Assembly (NCBI GenBank): GCA_003259005.1
Contig: QLII01000001.1
Coordinates: 7,617,001 to 7,681,000, forward strand
Direction: 5' to 3'
Length of the DNA: 64,000 bases
Source of the DNA: Spirosoma telluris
Lineage (GTDB): Bacteria > Bacteroidota > Bacteroidia > Cytophagales > Spirosomataceae
In this document: positions 45,018-56,142 of the stretch, one piece after another
How positions within the stretch are numbered: position 1 is the first letter of the stretch
How the letters are laid out: every line of letters begins with the position of its first letter
Program-made: the position numbers and the translations under genes
Notes under the pieces: model-generated
Database searches by the model: none
Told to the model about the DNA's origin: nothing
The model's input: only the letters and a program-made list of their open reading frames with translations

Positions 45018-46534
45018 ATGCTCCCTTTTAAATCACTGATTCAGATTGACAAGTCCTCAAGAACTCCTGTTTTTCTACAACTGAGTGATCAGCTTGGCCA
45101 ACTTATTCGGAAAGGAACCTTGATTTCTGGCCAGCGCCTTCCCGGTACGCGTCAATTAGCTGACTTACTGACGTTGAATCGTCAAACGATCGTAGCCGCT
45201 TATGACGAAGGACTGGCACAGGGCTGGCTCGAAAGTCGGTCGGGGAGTGGCACCTATGTAGCAGCTCATATTGACGAGGTTAAGCCGCAGGCATTAGTGT
45301 CGGAGGATAGACATGGCACATCTTTTAGATATGGCATGTCTGAAAGGCAGCCGAACGAACAACCCGGCTATCGTTTTGAATCGCTCAATTTTCTGGTTCG
45401 TCCTATACTCACCGATCAGGCAGGGCTACGGCTGGACGACGGTTTTCCTGACATTAGACTAGCACCGATGGAGGAGTTGAGCCGGGCGTATCGCTCGTAT
45501 TTTCGTTGGGGTAATCCGCAGAAACACTTCGGTTACGGTGATACAAAAGGGCATTTGTTGCTCCGGGAACAACTCTCGATTCACTTGAATGAAACGCGGG
45601 GATTACGAACAACACCTGAGAATGTGCTTATTACGCGGGGTAGCATCATGGGGCTGCATCTGAGCTGTCAGGTATTATTGCGACCGGGGGACGTGGTCGT
45701 GACGGGCGAGACAACCTGGGCGGGTGCCACCATGAATATCCTGAAAACGGGCGCATCGGTGCTGACCGTTCCGGTTACTCAACAGGGTATGGACGTTGAT
45801 GCACTGGAAGCTCTTTGCCAAAAACAGCGAAGCGTCGCCCGGGCAATACGAATGGTTTTTGTGACGCCCCATCACCACTATCCAACCACCATAACCCTGC
45901 GGGCCGATCGGCGTGTTCGCTTACTTCAACTGGCTGAACACTATGGCTTTGTGATTCTGGAAGATGACTACGATTACGACTTCCATTACCTCAGCCGCCC
46001 CATTTTACCCCTGGCCAGTGCCGACCAGCAAGGGATGGTCGTTTATGTAGGATCGCTGACTAAATCGGTAGCACCGGCTTTTCGGGTGGGGTATGTGGTG
46101 GCCCCAACGGCGGTGATTGACGAACTGGCCGGCTTCGGCGCATCATTGATCGGCAGGGCGACCCTATGCTTGAGTTTGCGATTGGACAACTGCTTAAAAC
46201 GGGCGATCTAAAACGCCATTTTCGTAAAGCCCTGCGCACCTACCACTCCCGACGCGACCATTTTTGTAATCTACTGACAACGGAACTGGCCAATGTCGTG
46301 CAGTTCACCAGACCCGATGGGGGACTGGCTGTCTGGACTACGTTTGATCCGGTCATTGATATGGAGTTGATGGCGCAAAGAGCGGCTCGGGAAGGGTTGT
46401 CGTTGTCGAGTGGTGTGTTGCATAACCCACCTGGCCAGCGGCTCAACGGAACGAGGCTGGGGTTTGCCTCCAGTACGGAGGAAGAACTGGAGCAGAGTGT
46501 GGCGGTATTGAAAAAAGTACTAACAGGGGCTTAA
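45018..46534 (+). CDS. MocR/PdxR-type GntR-aminotransferase regulator (one apparent frameshift)
   Basis: About 506 residues when repaired, from the ATG at 45018 (MLPFKSLIQIDKSSRTPVFLQLSDQLGQLI). The N-terminal GntR winged helix (KGTLISGQRLPGTRQLADLLTLNRQTIVAAYDEGLAQGWLESRSGSGTYVA) is joined to an aminotransferase fold (RLAPMEELSRAYRS... FGYGDTKGHLLLREQLSIHLNETRGLRTTPENVLITRGSIMGLHLSCQVLL... VFVTPHHHYPTTITLRADRRVRLLQLAEHYGFVILEDDYDYDFHY... VGSLTKSVAPAFRVGYVVAP). The PLP lysine is in SLTKSVAP. The frame breaks near 46154 (GGCAGG should be GGCCAGG), restoring IGQGDPMLEFAIGQLLK. MocR proteins sense PLP-linked ligands. The frame may start at 44958 instead. Confidence 0.85.
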
Positions 46535-47145
46535 TAAACTATCTCCTCGTCGTCAAGGAGTTGCTTGATATTCAGTACACAATTATCCACTACAGTTATG
46601 TTTTCTGTCCAGTTAACCACATACCAGGTTGGATCATTGTGGTCAATAACATAAACTTTGTGCGTGCCCGTAATGACCCACAGTACTTTCTCGACCCCGA
46701 AATCGAGGAGTTTTTGCGATTTTCGCATAATATACTCGTCGGCTTTGTTCGGGAAGTCAGATAAATCAGCTTTAATATCCACTTCAATGACGATTTTCGG
46801 TGGAATATCGAAGTATTTTCCTTTGAGTTTGCCAAGTTTTTCTTTTTCAAAAAGAACCACATCGTTGCCGAGGTTGTCATTCAGCGCCAGATGTAAACCT
46901 ATTTCGTTAGTAGCAAGCAGGTATTTCTTTCGATTGATGACACTATACAGATAGCCATTCAGTAGCGATACCAGCACTCCCTGCAAATCAGAACACGACA
47001 TAACCTCTTCAATAGATTTCTTACCTGCCAGAACATCCTGATATCCCCGATAATAAACGGGTTTACCTGCCCACATCTCATAAATCAATGCAGGGGGAAT
47101 GCGACGAGTAGAAATACGCGGTTTTTTCTCAGCGACAACGGCCAT
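46531..47145 (-). CDS. Uma2-family putative restriction endonuclease (DUF820)
   Basis: 204 residues. Its core (YEMWAGKPVYYRGYQDVLAGKKSIEEVMSCSDLQGVLVSLLNGYLYSVINRKKYLLATNEIGLHLALNDNLGNDVVLFEKEKLGKLKGKYFDIPPKIVIEVDIKADLSDFPNKADEYIMRKSQKLLDFGVEKVLWVITGTHKVYVIDHND) has the Uma2 layout with Asp in the NDVVLF strand and EVD/K in the next one, so the PD-(D/E)XK-like active site (D, E-x-D, K) may be complete. Uma2 proteins are very common in cyanobacteria and Bacteroidota but have no clear cellular function. Its stop overlaps that of the MocR gene by 4 bases, converging. Confidence 0.85.
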   Translation of the reverse strand: MAVVAEKKPRISTRRIPPALIYEMWAGKPVYYRGYQDVLAGKKSIEEVMSCSDLQGVLVSLLNGYLYSVINRKKYLLATNEIGLHLALNDNLGNDVVLFEKEKLGKLKGKYFDIPPKIVIEVDIKADLSDFPNKADEYIMRKSQKLLDFGVEKVLWVITGTHKVYVIDHNDPTWYVVNWTENITVVDNCVLNIKQLLDDEEIVY

Positions 47146-47207
47146 AGTGGCATTGGATTTAATGCGTTAACAAGATTAACAAAAAAGATGCAGATGGGCA
47201 AACCAGC

Positions 47208-47468
47208 TCATAAGCTTCTTTTCCATGCTTTGTAACGCTCGGGCAGACAAACCGCACAGGGCCGATAGCCGCTGGTAATGGCCTCTGTTTCATTCTGAAA
47301 GAACACCCGATTTTCTGGCTTCATGCGTTTGCCCGTCCGGCAGGTAAGTATGCCGTAAATTTTACCAGGCCGATGGCCACCTATCGTAATTGTTTTGCTT
47401 TTTACCAATAGTATCAGTGCGCGAAACTGGGCGAAGCGTGTCGGGCCGAGGTCGGTGTGTCGAATCAT
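47208..47468 (-). CDS. Ada-type zinc-binding domain protein (free-standing)
   Basis: 86 residues: MIRHTDLGPTRFAQFRALILLVKSKTITIGGHRPGKIYGILTCRTGKRMKPENRVFFQNETEAITSGYRPCAVCLPERYKAWKRSL. It has the signature of the Ada N-terminal methylphosphotriester domain: the CRTGKRM block, ENRVFF, EAITSGYRPCAVC. Only three of the usual four zinc cysteines are evident (CR-x-G, PCAVC), because the fourth Cys position of the CRPSC-type motif is Arg/Met here. Its ATG overlaps the stop of the upstream 2OG-Fe(II) oxygenase gene, so translation is coupled. In E. coli this domain is fused to Ada; here it is a separate protein near an Ada-like regulator. Confidence 0.87.
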   Translation of the reverse strand: MIRHTDLGPTRFAQFRALILLVKSKTITIGGHRPGKIYGILTCRTGKRMKPENRVFFQNETEAITSGYRPCAVCLPERYKAWKRSL

Positions 47469-48169
47469 GCTGCGTCGTGAAAAATGATCCCCACGGTCAT
47501 GCGTTGACCAGCTTTTACGTCACTCACGCCGTGGCGCATACCCATCCGGTGATAGCCTCGTGAACCTTTGGCAGGCCGGTATTTTGTGGTGAATAGTACA
47601 ATCTGGCCCTGTTTAGGTTGCAATACAATGGCTTTCGATTGCATACGAGGTCGCTGCTCCACCAGGACAAACTCGCCCCCTGAGAAATCCTGATCGGGTT
47701 GATTGAGAAATAAAACAGCTTGAAACGGGAAGTATAACTCGCCGTAAATATCCTGATGCAGCGCGTTCCAATCACCTACGCCGTATTTCAAGATCAGTGC
47801 CGTTGGGCGATTTTGTCCGGCTTTATGGCAGGTCTTCAGCCAGTCGTCGAGGTCGGTTGGGTACCGTTGAGGAATGCCTAATTTTTCATTCCAGTCATTC
47901 GCAACAGGCGCTATTTGGGTAAACAATTCGTGCCGAAGCGTATCGATAGTTGGTGGTAATGGGTAGTTAAAGTATTTGTACTCGCCACTGCCATAGCCAT
48001 GCCTCTGCATCACTATAGTTTTGCGGTACAAGTCCGGCACGTCGAACAGGCCAGCCAGCTTACGACATTCATCGGGTGAGACAAGTGGTGGCAATACTAC
48101 AAAGCCAGTTTCGGAGAGAGCCGTTTGGTGACTGAGCCAGTCAGTAAGAGTGAGCGTTTTGGCAAGCAT
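47465..48169 (-). CDS. 2OG-Fe(II) oxygenase
   Basis: 234 residues from the ATG at 48169 (MLAKTLTLTDWLSHQTALSETGFVVLPPLVSPDECRKLAGLF). The double-stranded beta-helix core carries the metal triad HQD (NALHQDIYGELYFPFQAVLFLNQPDQDFSGGEFVLVEQRP) and a C-terminal His followed by the 2-oxoglutarate-binding region (RGYHRMGMRHGVSDVKAGQRMTVGIIFHDAA). The group includes AlkB-like and prolyl-hydroxylase-like enzymes; similarity is not enough to fix the substrate. Its position between the Ada-like regulator and the Ada zinc-domain gene argues for DNA-alkylation repair. The frame is open further upstream to 48229, through part of the palindrome, and is not used. Confidence 0.85.
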   Translation of the reverse strand: MLAKTLTLTDWLSHQTALSETGFVVLPPLVSPDECRKLAGLFDVPDLYRKTIVMQRHGYGSGEYKYFNYPLPPTIDTLRHELFTQIAPVANDWNEKLGIPQRYPTDLDDWLKTCHKAGQNRPTALILKYGVGDWNALHQDIYGELYFPFQAVLFLNQPDQDFSGGEFVLVEQRPRMQSKAIVLQPKQGQIVLFTTKYRPAKGSRGYHRMGMRHGVSDVKAGQRMTVGIIFHDAA

Positions 48170-48191
48170 AATGATCCTATTTATGGAAAAA

Positions 48192-48263
48192 ATAACCACA
48201 GAGGCACAGAGATCGCAGAGAAAAGCCACAAAATCTCTGTGTTCTCTGTGCCTCTGTGGTTAA
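48192..48263. repeat. Palindrome of CACAGAGGCACAGAG type
   Basis: AACCACAGAGGCACAGAGA near 48193-48211 pairs with TCTCTGTGCCTCTGTGGTT at 48244-48262; between them lies a further AAATCTCTGTG/CGCAGAGAAAA pairing. It lies between the Ada-like gene and the oxygenase gene, so the cluster is split by a large hairpin. The word family looks familiar from other phyla but I could not check. Confidence 0.85.
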
Positions 48264-48270
48264 GTAAAAC

Positions 48271-49115
48271 TCATACGTCAGCCCGTGCGGCTTCCCAGCC
48301 GAGCATGGCTTGTTTGCGTTCGACACCCCAGCGATACCCGCCAAACAGGCCGGTTTTTTTATGACCCGGTGGCACGGAATCAAATAGCCAACCGGATTGC
48401 TGCCAATGGCTGTTCCAACGGCTCGTGAGGCTGTCGGTTGCCCAATCGCTTCGGCAATCTGGTCGTAGCTGGCCAATCGTCCTTCCGGAATCTTGAGTAA
48501 GGCTTCCCATACTTTAAGCTGAAAAGCAGAACCGCGAAGTAAAACCGGCAGCGGATGTGTTAGAGCGGCAACGTCGTTTGACGGGAAAATCTGATTCGCC
48601 AACGTTTGTACTGCATCCTGGTCCTGTCGAAGTGCAACTTCTGGCCAGGCCGTTCTCAGAATTACTTCAGGATCATCGTTTTCGGTCAGAAAATGGAGCA
48701 GTGCGATTTTTCCATTGATAGTTCCCAATACGTATTTTCCAAAGGGGCTATTGAAGACACCATACGAAAGTGCCAAGCCGGAACCCGCCTGCTTGAACTG
48801 CCCAGGGGTAACCCCTTCAATCGTAACAAACAGATCATGTAATCGACCCGTCCCCGATAGGCCTGCATCATGAGCCGCATCACTTAGGGGAGCCCCCTTG
48901 CGAAGTTGGGTTTTGGCATGTTCAAGCGTTAAATATTGCCCAAACTTTTTAGGACTTACCCCTGCCCATTCGGTGAATAGTCGCTGGAAATGAAACTCGC
49001 TTAGATTCGCTTTTTCAGCTAATTCGCTCAACGAGGGTTGCTCACGAAAGTGCGTGGTGAGGTGCTCGATAGCGCGGGCAATTTGCTGATAGGTGTAGGT
49101 GTTACTGGTTGTCAT
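48271..49115 (-). CDS. Ada-like AraC/O6-methylguanine-DNA methyltransferase (one apparent frameshift)
   Basis: About 281 residues when repaired, from the ATG at 49115 (MTTSNTYTYQQIARAIEHLTTHFREQPSLSELAEKANLSEFHFQRLFTEWAGVSPKKFGQYLTLEHAKTQL). An AraC helix-turn-helix (about 10-100) is followed by the methyltransferase domain: FGKYVLGTINGKIALLHFL... GSAFQLKVWEALLKIPEGRLASYDQIAEAIGQPTASRAVGTAIGSNPVGYLIPCHRVI with the acceptor Cys in PCHRVI. The frame breaks at about 48354, where seven T (plus strand) should be eight; repair gives KKTGLFGGYRWGVERKQAMLGWEAARADV. The N-terminal Ada zinc domain is absent and found as a separate gene downstream. Confidence 0.87.
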
Positions 49116-49293
49116 GAATTTGTTGTTTGACCTATACAAATGTCGTGATAAGCCGGTCGGAGGAAAACCCGATTCTTGCGGAGTTATTAGACCGTTGAGT
49201 TGTACATTTCAGCATCTCCTCACAATGTTTTAGTCTTTATAAAATCGTTTGGGTAGGTTCGGTAAGTAATTTAACCAACTAAAAACAAAACCT

Positions 49294-49590
49294 ATGCCTG
49301 TCAACGCGAAACATTTAGCCACGTTTATTCTCGGTGCTGCTGCGGGAGTGGCGCTCAATAAGTATGCGCAAACGGAGGATGGCCAAAAGCTGATGGCCGA
49401 TCTGAAAGAAAAGGGAATGCAACTGAAAACAGAGGCTGAAGGGGCAATTGATAATGCACCAGAGTATTTCGAGAAGCTGAAAACACAACTGGCCGAGATG
49501 CTCAAAACGAATTTCCCGAATGCTGAAGCCACGATTGACGATGTATTAGGCAAAAAGCCTGATTCTCCTGAACCAACCAGTCCGGTTTAA
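49294..49590 (+). CDS. YtxH-like small protein
   Basis: 98 residues. Opening MPVNAKHLATFILGAAAGVALNKYAQTEDGQKLMADLKEKGMQLKTEAEGAIDNAPEYFEKLKTQLAEMLK has a hydrophobic glycine-containing segment near the N-terminus and then long amphipathic helices rich in Lys and Glu, as in YtxH/gas-vesicle-like stress proteins. The Pro/Ser-rich tail (KKPDSPEPTSPV) is probably disordered. Function unknown; many such proteins respond to general stress. A strong terminator follows, and katG converges on it. Confidence 0.7.
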   Translation: MPVNAKHLATFILGAAAGVALNKYAQTEDGQKLMADLKEKGMQLKTEAEGAIDNAPEYFEKLKTQLAEMLKTNFPNAEATIDDVLGKKPDSPEPTSPV

Positions 49591-49612
49591 GAAACTACGT
49601 ACGTAAAACGAA

Positions 49613-49645
49613 CAACGCCGGGCAAAGCTGCCCGGCGTTGATTTT
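49613..49645 (+). terminator. Terminator between YtxH-like gene and katG
   Basis: 12-bp stem (CAACGCCGGGCA / TGCCCGGCGTTG) around AAGC, followed by ATTTT. It serves the plus-strand gene and may also help the minus-strand katG end, which is 20 bases away. Confidence 0.85.
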
Positions 49646-49664
49646 ACTGGAGAAAGAAAAATGA

Positions 49665-51997
<2,333 letters not shown>

Positions 51998-52153
51998 TTA
52001 AATATACTAGCGAATAGGCGGTGAAGCGATTTATAGGTACAAGATTACATGGTTCAGCTTTATAAATCAAATTGATTTAATTTATTATCATATCGAAAAA
52101 TACTATATTGGTTGGCTTTCAGATTTATATAATTGTATTGGCGATTTTTCATG

Positions 52154-52861
52154 TTAGAGGATACCTATTACAATCAGATATTGAGCGGTTGCATACGTAC
52201 TCATTACAAGCCACGTAGAGCCACTAATGGGCATCAGAAATTTGTCGATGGCAATCAGCGAATCGGAAAGAATAAAAAGCAGGGCACCGATCATGACCCA
52301 TCTATATCCCTGTAAACCCTGTCGTTGAGTAGCCAGAAACCCCATTGTGTTTAGGCAAATGGCGTAGAGTACAACGGGCCACCATAATGGCTTTAAAGCA
52401 GGATTTTGACTGAATGTTGGGTGGAGAACGGCTAGAAAAATGCCCAAATACACGACAAATGGTAACGCATAGGACCATGTCCACCGGTTTGTAGCTGCCT
52501 GATGTTGTTGCCTTGACAGCCAGAAAGCCCGGCTGTAGCAAAGCTGCATGACTAAAAAGGCCCCTAACCCTGGGGCAAACAGATCCAGCTCGCGAATCAT
52601 CAGAAAAACATCGCCCAACAAGGCGAATACCATACCAATCATCAGCCAGCGGGCAGGACTTTTATAGCCTATAGTCCGGTATTGCTTCCAGCTATACCAA
52701 AACAGAAGCCCCATGATGAGGGGTTTGCAGCCATAGTGGAGCCACGTAATTGGCAGCGTATCCCCGATCATTTCGAGCAGGGAGATAGCTACAAATGTAA
52801 GCATGAAGAGGAGAGAGGGTTTTGAGGGCATAGTGGCTGACGGTGGGGCGAAATTGGCCAT
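52154..52861 (-). CDS. Lysoplasmalogenase, YhhN family
   Basis: 235 residues with about eight hydrophobic segments: LLFMLTFVAISLLEMIGDTLPITWLHYGCKPLIMGLLFWYSWKQYR... MIGMVFALLGDVFLMIRE... ACLNTMGFLATQRQG-type helices and MIGALLFILSDSLIAIDKFLMPI. The two acidic patches in LLGDVFLM and FILSDSLIA(ID)KF are the YhhN/TMEM86 signature. Family members cleave the vinyl ether bond of lysoplasmalogens or act on related lipids; the bacterial role is uncertain. Single gene between katG and a short coiled-coil gene. Confidence 0.8.
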   Translation of the reverse strand: MANFAPPSATMPSKPSLLFMLTFVAISLLEMIGDTLPITWLHYGCKPLIMGLLFWYSWKQYRTIGYKSPARWLMIGMVFALLGDVFLMIRELDLFAPGLGAFLVMQLCYSRAFWLSRQQHQAATNRWTWSYALPFVVYLGIFLAVLHPTFSQNPALKPLWWPVVLYAICLNTMGFLATQRQGLQGYRWVMIGALLFILSDSLIAIDKFLMPISGSTWLVMSTYATAQYLIVIGIL

Positions 52862-52978
52862 TACCTATAGAATAAGCCACCACAATATATCTACTGCTAA
52901 TGCATCGACAACTGGCTTTATTAAACCATTTGGTAACGAGCGTGTTTATACCGTAATACTCAACAATAGATAAATATC

Positions 52979-53281
52979 ATGGATAAATTACAGAAGTTTG
53001 AGTTGATGAACAAGATTGTTCGTGAACTCGAAGACCTTCAGAATAGTCAGACAGCCCTGATTGAGAAAATTGGCAAGATTGAAGTAGATAATATGAACGG
53101 GTTGAATGACTCATACCTGGAGAAAAATCTGGGTACGATGCACGGCAAAATCGCCGAGAACCTCGACACGATTATTGAGATATTTTCGCACTTCGAGAGC
53201 AAGCGCGATGAGTATGCCGAGAAAAACGGCGCAGCCATTGCCGCTATTGAAGCCGCGGCCGCCATTGAAGCGGCTAGTTAA
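52979..53281 (+). CDS. Small coiled-coil protein, function unknown
   Basis: 101 residues: MDKLQKFELMNKIVRELEDLQNSQTALIEKIGKIEVDNMNGLNDSYLEKNLGTMHGKIAENLDTIIEIFSHFESKRDEYAEKNGAAIAAIEAAAAIEAAS. It is almost wholly helical, acidic with an Ala-rich tail. The opening repeats of hydrophobic residues every three to four positions suggest a coiled coil. I recognise no family. It is followed by a palindrome and a shared terminator, and the M1 aminopeptidase converges on it. Confidence 0.6.
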   Translation: MDKLQKFELMNKIVRELEDLQNSQTALIEKIGKIEVDNMNGLNDSYLEKNLGTMHGKIAENLDTIIEIFSHFESKRDEYAEKNGAAIAAIEAAAAIEAAS

Positions 53282-53320
53282 TGGCTAGTCTGATACGAGT
53301 AAGTTAATGAATAATGTAAA

Positions 53321-53368
53321 ATGAATAATGGACAATGATTTGATTATTAGTCATTGTCCATTATTCAT
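53321..53368. repeat. Palindrome with 18-bp perfect arms
   Basis: ATGAATAATGGACAATGA (53321-53338) pairs perfectly with 53351-53368 around 12 bases, and the flanking TAATGAATAATG / TTATTCATTA extends the pairing. Confidence 0.85.
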
Positions 53369-53390
53369 TAACCTGCGGTAGATATGCATA

Positions 53391-53421
53391 AAAAACGCCG
53401 AACTACCCATTCGGCGTTTTT
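53391..53421. terminator. Bidirectional terminator
   Basis: AAAAACGCCGAA and TTCGGCGTTTTT form a 12-bp stem around 7 bases with A/T runs on both sides. It lies just beyond the stop of the M1 aminopeptidase gene. Confidence 0.85.
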
Positions 53422-53439
53422 TATGTAAACCTCGTTGGA

Positions 53440-55995
53440 TTAGTGATATAGTAGTCGGCTTGCCCGAAATGGCCGATCGGCCGCTTGCAGGAGCTTGGCT
53501 CGTAAGCGTGCATTATAGGCAGGGCGGTCGGCAAGAAATGTGCGTACCAGCCTGGCAACTTCGGGGGTTTGATAGGCTGAGAACGTAGCCCCTACCCATC
53601 GCTCAGGAAAGAAAATATCACCTGTTTTCTGAATTTCCTCCAGTAGCTCTAAACTTATAGGCAGATACTTTTCTGAGGTTTCTGTGCGTAAGGGATGATG
53701 CAGATACCCAGTGCATCAACAACCCAGGCCTCACGTTCCCGATTAGCTTCCTTAGCTAAGGAAGCAAAAAACTGATCCCGTTCGGCTACATTGCCCGATA
53801 AAGCGGGCATCATGAATTGCAGCCGTTTTTTACGGTCTGGATTTTTGATGCGGGCCAACTGCTTGGCCAGAATGCCATCTACAGGATAATCGCGCACGGC
53901 CAGCGCAAGAGCCAGAGAGGTGTAATCATCTTCGGTAAGAGTTACGCTTGCGGGGATTTTTGCTCATTCCAGATCGTATATAGCTGGTCTTTTGCTTCCG
54001 TGCTGAGGGCAATATTCTGATAAAGCCGAAAGAGTAGTTTCTTTTTTCCAGGGGCTGTTTCCTGCTCCATCGCCTGCCAGGCATCACGTTCAACCGCGCT
54101 TGCCAGCGCCAGACGGGCTTCGGGCCGGGTGAAGTTCCAGACCAGATCGGATAATTGACTCGTTAACAGCCGCAAATTTAGTTCTTCCGATTCTTTCCCT
54201 AGCAAACTTCGGTGGCCTGTGGCCAGTTGGGTGGGCGTAATGCCCTGACCCGCCAGCATATTTTCGTATAGATTAATGTAAATGGATGCTCGTGCTACCG
54301 GATTTTTGATCCGTTCCAGTTGCAGAACCGACACCGAGTCAATCGGAAATATACCATAGCCCTGCCCAGAGGAATTAAAGATGATATATTGTGGGGTGGG
54401 CTTACCAATCGCTTGCGTCAGGGAAACCTGTGCCCGATCCATCGTTACGGTCAACTCGTCGATATGATCGCTGTAAACCAGTTCTAGTTCAAAACTCTGT
54501 GGCCATAATCGCTGGGAACCATCTTCGCCCTGCTGCGAAATAACGAACTGTTTAATGGTTCCCCCTCGACCATCCAACTGATAGGTGAACTTGGGGCGAC
54601 CGGTCTCACTAACCCAAACGTGGTTCCAGGTCACCAGATCAGTTGGCGTTCGGGCGTCCAGAATCGCAATCAGATCGGCCCAGGTGGCGTTAGAAAAGCT
54701 GTATTTTTTGAGATATTCGCGAAGCCCATTGCGCAAGGCAGTTTTGCCCATAAGCCGCTCCAACTGTCGCATCATAATAGGGGCCTTGTGATAAATAATC
54801 CCGCCATACATGGAGCCAGCTTCCTGCAAATTGGCAAGGGGCTGGCCAATGGGGTTAGCACCTTCGGTACGGTCAACAGCATAAGCAGCCGGGAAATGAT
54901 CGACAACAAACTGAAGGTCGTAGTTGGCATCAGCAGAGGAGACTTCCGTGATTTTGTCGGCCATGAAATTGGCGAAAACCTCTTTTAGCCAGACGTCATT
55001 AAACCAGCGCATGGTTACTAAATCACCGAACCACATATGGGCTGTTTCGTGGGCTATTACGCTGGCACGGGCCAGTCGCTGATCACGAGTGGCTCCGTTA
55101 TCTAAAAACAGAGCCGACGCCCGGTAGTCAATGGCACCTACGTGCTCCATACCCCCGTACTGAAAATCGGGAATTGCGGCAAAATCGAATTTTTGGAATG
55201 GATAGGGAATCTGGGTGTACTCTTCCAGAAACCGGATGGCATCGGCATGGAGTTTAAAAAGTGTTTCCATGCTCAATCGAATTTTTGTCGTGTCGGTTTC
55301 GCGATGGAGGAGTGTCATCGGGCGACCATCCAGTGTGCGGCTTACGGGCGTGAATTTGCCCGCGATGAATGAGAATAAGTAAGTTGGGATGATGTTGGAG
55401 GTCTTGAAGTTGACTGTCTTTCGGTCACCCGCAATAGATGAGCCCTGGACGGTGGCATTCGTCATAACCTGCCAATGACTTGGAATCGTGAGTGAGAGTT
55501 GAAACGAAGCCTTAAGATCAGGCTGATCGAAGCAGGGAAAAACTGTTCGGCGCGGTCGGGAACGAGTAGTGTATAGAGGTAATCATCGTTCCGATTTAGT
55601 GACAGGTTTCCTGCCGTAAACTGGATGGAAATACTGTTCATTCCCGACTTCAGAAAAGCAGTAGAAATCAGCAAATGTTCGCTCTCAAATACAACAGGAA
55701 TATTGGTTTTGTTGACGGAAACTTTCTGGATATGAGTACGTTCTTCCTTAAAGTCCAGTTGGAGAGGTGTATCTGTTTTCACCCAGTTGAACGTTATTGT
55801 TTCATTGGCTGAAATTAGTTGGTTTTTCTGCGCTGGAATGTCGAACTTTAGTGCATAGGCCAGTTGGCTGATTTGCTGTTTACGAGCCTTCGCCAGTGTT
55901 TGTGATACGCCCGTCTCAATGGCTTGTTTAGACTGAGAGCTGCCCGACATAGCAAAGAAGAAAAAGAGTAGTAGCGTAATACCGTAACGAATCAT
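53440..55995 (-). CDS. M1-family aminopeptidase, secreted (three apparent frameshifts)
   Basis: About 852 residues when repaired. Signal peptide (YGITLLLFFFFAMSGSSQ). The N-terminal beta domain is followed by the exopeptidase motif YGGMEHVGAIDY and the zinc motif VIAHETAHMWFGDLVTMRWFNDVWLKEVFANFMAD (HExxH-18-E). The C-terminal alpha-helical half is complete. Breaks: near 55534 (three G on the plus strand should be four, giving FFPCFDQPDLKASFQLSLTIPSHWQVM), near 53952 (four G should be five, giving KSPASVTLTEDDYTSLALALAV) and near 53707 (three C should be four, giving ALGYLHHPLRTETSEKYLPI). It probably trims peptides in the periplasm. Three breaks in one gene strongly suggest base-calling error. 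Confidence 0.87.
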
Positions 55996-56013
55996 AGGAA
56001 GGTCATTTAATAG

Positions 56014-56118
56014 TCATTGATAGTCAGTAGTTGTCATTACTAGTTGATAGCCCTCTTGCTTCATTTAGCAATCAATGGCCATTAATGACAACCAGCGACA
56101 ATTGAATGACAATTAATC
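56014..56118. repeat. Imperfect palindrome with AGTCATTGAT words in a divergent interval
   Basis: Left GTCATTGATAGTCAGTAGTTGTCATTA and right TAATGACAACCAGCGACAATTGAATGAC pair with several mismatches around a 36-base spacer. It fills most of the 147-base space between divergent M1 and the next gene. Confidence 0.7.
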
Positions 56119-56142
56119 GTTGGGTCAAAAATAAGGTACTCT

